From Ruminiclostridium papyrosolvens DSM 2782 (lineage in GTDB: Bacteria > Bacillota > Clostridia > Acetivibrionales > DSM-1351), in contig NZ_CP119677.1 of NCBI RefSeq assembly GCF_029318685.1, forward strand, positions 3,773,001 through 3,837,000: 64,000 nt of DNA. Reading direction: 5' to 3'. A model generated the notes under the pieces. That model searched no databases. It saw only the letters and a program-made list of their open reading frames with translations, and was not told the DNA's origin. This document shows, one piece after another, positions 62,074 to 64,000 of the stretch; the first letter of the stretch is position 1, and every line of letters starts with the position of its first letter. Both the position numbers and the translations under genes were made by a program.

Positions 62074-63702
62074 CTACTTATTTCTCATTTTCAAGTTGTT
62101 AACCAACTCGGTATTTCCTCTGAATACATTAAGCATTTTGTTGACGTTTTCCCTATACCTGTCATCAATTTCCTCGTCCTTGTATCCTACTACATCCTTA
62201 AATATTTTTGAAAGCTCCATAAATTCACTTATTTGTGTTCCCTGAGTCAGGAAATAGGCCAAAGACCACAGATTAAAAGAAAGAGAAGGCATAAAGTAGG
62301 AATTTTTTATGTTTCTGATTCCATCCAGAACTATTTTACCGGCTGACTCATAATCCATGTCCTTATGGGACCAACTGTACCCGTACCCTTCAAGATTGTA
62401 ATAATCTCTTTCCTTAGATATAGGTACGGCATTTTCAAAGAACCATACCTGAAGGTCATAAAATGTAGGTTTGGCTTCCTCAATAAATTTAATGGTATCC
62501 CTTGCTGTTTTTTCCGTTTCCCCTGGGAATCCCACCATACAGGATGCATGGCTGACAATACCGTATTTATTTAGCTGTCCGATACCCCATACCAGCTGTT
62601 CGGTAGAAACTCTTTTGTCCATATTTTTTCGTATGGTATCATTGCCGGACTCTACGCCCAAAATAACACCACCGCAGCCGGATTTAGCCATTAATTCATA
62701 GGTTTCTTCATCTGAATGGGATATTCTAAAAAAGGAGTACCACTTGAAATTATATTTATTTCTTATCATCATCCTTAACATGTCTTTAAACCTATCCAGA
62801 GGTACATTGAGGGAATCATCAACAAAAACTATGGATTTTACTCCTAGAGAGTGAATATAGTTCATGTTTTTTTCAATACTCTCTACTTTCATGAACATTG
62901 GCTCCCCGCCAAGTATAGGGTATCGGCAGAAAGAGCAGCACAAACTGCAGCTGATGGAGCAGCGCATATAAACCGGCGGTTTAGGATGATTTTCATAAAA
63001 TGTAAATTCTTTTATAGGATCATCATCCAGACATATGTTTTCAGGTACTTTTACCGTTCTTTTGTAATGTCCGTCCTTGTATATGATATTTGGGATTTTG
63101 GTTAAGTCGGGCTTGTCCTTTCTTAATTCGGTACATATCTGAAATAATGTATCCTCCCCCTGACGCTCATGAATGAAAATATCTGCCCCTATACTCTGAA
63201 GCAAATAATTTTGCTGGGGAGTTGAATATTCAAAATTTATACTGTTAATAAAGGGACCGCCTACCACAATTACAATAGATGGGTCGATTGAGCGGATATA
63301 GTCCACAATTTCCCTGATTGGTGCAGGTTCAACATGGCATGTTGAGGATACGCCTATGCAATTTGGTGAATAGTTTTCAATCAGATACTTCAATTTTTCT
63401 CTGCCATCATTAAAGTAGTTTACATATCCTACTGACATTCCGTGCTTTTTAAGGTAATTCATACAGTAGTGTACTGCCATGTTGGGCATTCTGTATATTG
63501 TAAGGTCGCTATGCATTCCTGTTGAATTTGTAATACTTTCTCTTACAATTTCAGAATACTTCAACCGTTGTCCGTTAACTACAGCAGACCTTGCAAGCAT
63601 ATGTTCATAAGCTGCACTTTTATCCTTGTATGGCTCTATACGTTTGATAATGGTACTCATTTTTTCATCATTAAAGCCAATCATTACGCAATCATGTTTC
63701 AT
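62074..63702 (-). CDS. PhpK-like B12-binding radical SAM enzyme (2)
   Basis: 542 residues. It opens MKHDCVMIGFNDEKMSTIIK, as in the PhpK (radical SAM P-methyltransferase) family, followed by a cobalamin-type Rossmann region (IGVSSTCHVEPAP, VVGGPFIN), the cluster motif CSLCCSFC (CxxxCxxC, about 257) and GVILGVESGNDTI. PhpK methylates phosphorus in phosalacine-type compounds, but relatives occur in clusters with no phosphorus chemistry. No phosphonate gene is seen here, so C-methylation or another radical step is more likely. Confidence 0.78.
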   Translation of the reverse strand: MKHDCVMIGFNDEKMSTIIKRIEPYKDKSAAYEHMLARSAVVNGQRLKYSEIVRESITNSTGMHSDLTIYRMPNMAVHYCMNYLKKHGMSVGYVNYFNDGREKLKYLIENYSPNCIGVSSTCHVEPAPIREIVDYIRSIDPSIVIVVGGPFINSINFEYSTPQQNYLLQSIGADIFIHERQGEDTLFQICTELRKDKPDLTKIPNIIYKDGHYKRTVKVPENICLDDDPIKEFTFYENHPKPPVYMRCSISCSLCCSFCRYPILGGEPMFMKVESIEKNMNYIHSLGVKSIVFVDDSLNVPLDRFKDMLRMMIRNKYNFKWYSFFRISHSDEETYELMAKSGCGGVILGVESGNDTIRKNMDKRVSTEQLVWGIGQLNKYGIVSHASCMVGFPGETEKTARDTIKFIEEAKPTFYDLQVWFFENAVPISKERDYYNLEGYGYSWSHKDMDYESAGKIVLDGIRNIKNSYFMPSLSFNLWSLAYFLTQGTQISEFMELSKIFKDVVGYKDEEIDDRYRENVNKMLNVFRGNTELVNNLKMRNK

Positions 63703-63709
63703 ATGTATT

Positions 63710-64000
63710 TTATCTCCCCTCTCTACTAATAAGACTTACCAGATTAGCTATATTCGGCTTATTGAAGAATTCGCTGTAATCAACTTCCACATTAAATTTA
63801 TTGTAGATTTCGGCTAGGAGTGTCATAACCCGCAAGCTGTCCCCTCCAAGGCTCATAAAGTTTTCATTTACGCCTATTCTATTTATTTTGAGTATTCTTT
63901 TCATAACTTCAGCCACAGACACTTCAAGCTCTGTACTTGGAGAATCCTGAATTTCCTTTGATTCTAAACGGTCTTCTAAAGGAACAGGCAGTCTCTTTCT
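63710..64000 (-). CDS. C-terminal end of a third adenylation-carrier protein (cut by window edge)
   Basis: The frame is open from the stop at 63710 to base 64000. The last visible 96 residues begin KRLPVPLEDRLESKEIQD, the linker that follows the A10 motif of an adenylation domain, then a carrier domain with Ser in SLGGDSLRVMTLLAEIYNKF. A GTG at 63922 could be misread as a start, but the frame continues upstream. It lies 7 bases from the PhpK-like gene and shows that the cluster extends past the window. Confidence 0.82.
   Translation of the reverse strand, partial: RKRLPVPLEDRLESKEIQDSPSTELEVSVAEVMKRILKINRIGVNENFMSLGGDSLRVMTLLAEIYNKFNVEVDYSEFFNKPNIANLVSLISREGR

Noticed and set aside
40450-64000. 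Calling the cluster the closthioamide (cta) locus
   Set aside because: No ATP-grasp protein is visible and cyclase, radical SAM and multi-BtrH content differ. Only the general logic is shared.
1-64000. CRISPR arrays, rRNA, tRNA genes and complete insertion sequences
   Set aside because: I looked for spaced direct repeats, cloverleaf-type elements and transposase motifs on both strands and saw none that I could support by eye.

Overview
The window comes from a low-GC, spore-forming anaerobic Firmicute of the cellulolytic Ruminiclostridium (Clostridium cellulolyticum / papyrosolvens) type. The evidence is a GH5 cellulase with a C-terminal dockerin that reads as a close ortholog of C. cellulolyticum Cel5A, two more dockerin proteins, AAGGAGG ribosome sites with frequent GTG/TTG starts, a Met T-box leader, and a LysM-GH18 spore-cortex-type enzyme. 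The species is an inference from remembered family sequences.

Layout. 1-6.2 kb: start of speA, three MFS exporters, a TetR-type regulator with a clear operator, and an aldo/keto reductase. 6.2-12.5 kb: a flavin-based extracellular electron transfer (EET) operon read leftward (Ndh2-type NADH dehydrogenase, UbiA prenyltransferase, EetA, EetB, a two-repeat lipoprotein, ApbE), with 10-bp phased repeats at its promoter and a MITE-like element inside. 12.7-20.6 kb: LysM-GH18 enzyme, small proteins, a probable Na+-I riboswitch before a tiny membrane peptide and a DUF1646 transporter, an ArsR/old-yellow-enzyme/DUF1858 redox group, and an isolated set of phage tail-collar-domain proteins with a beta-trefoil protein. 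20.9-32.3 kb: chemoreceptor, thiSFGHE operon behind a short attenuator, PadR/HAAS pair, BceAB-like ABC exporter, a decayed EFR1 flavodoxin-ferredoxin gene, and a UDP-sugar dehydrogenase. 32.6-40.4 kb: cellulosomal genes (CotH-dockerin, an orphan dockerin protein, Cel5A) and metG under a T-box.

40.4-64 kb (running off the right edge) is the standout: a leftward, tightly packed cluster that I read as an undescribed hybrid aminocyclitol/thiotemplated peptide pathway. It encodes a 2-deoxy-scyllo-inosose-synthase-like cyclase, three BtrH-type papain-like putative acyltransferases, two stand-alone adenylation-carrier didomain proteins (each followed at once by a BtrH-type gene), a third adenylation-carrier protein cut by the edge, two free carrier proteins, a PP-loop (alpha-ANH) enzyme, two B12-binding radical SAM enzymes (one PhpK-like), a DUF362-ferredoxin protein, a GNAT-like acyltransferase, an aminotransferase, a VOC protein, a Cys-nucleophile alpha/beta hydrolase fused to an unknown N-terminal region, a pair of ABC half-exporters and a GH10 enzyme without a signal peptide. 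No NRPS condensation domain is visible. The inferred logic is that acyl or aminoacyl groups are loaded on carriers, modified, and moved by BtrH-like proteins onto each other or onto a cyclitol core, then exported by the ABC pair. The EET operon, redox genes and radical SAM content fit a strict anaerobe.
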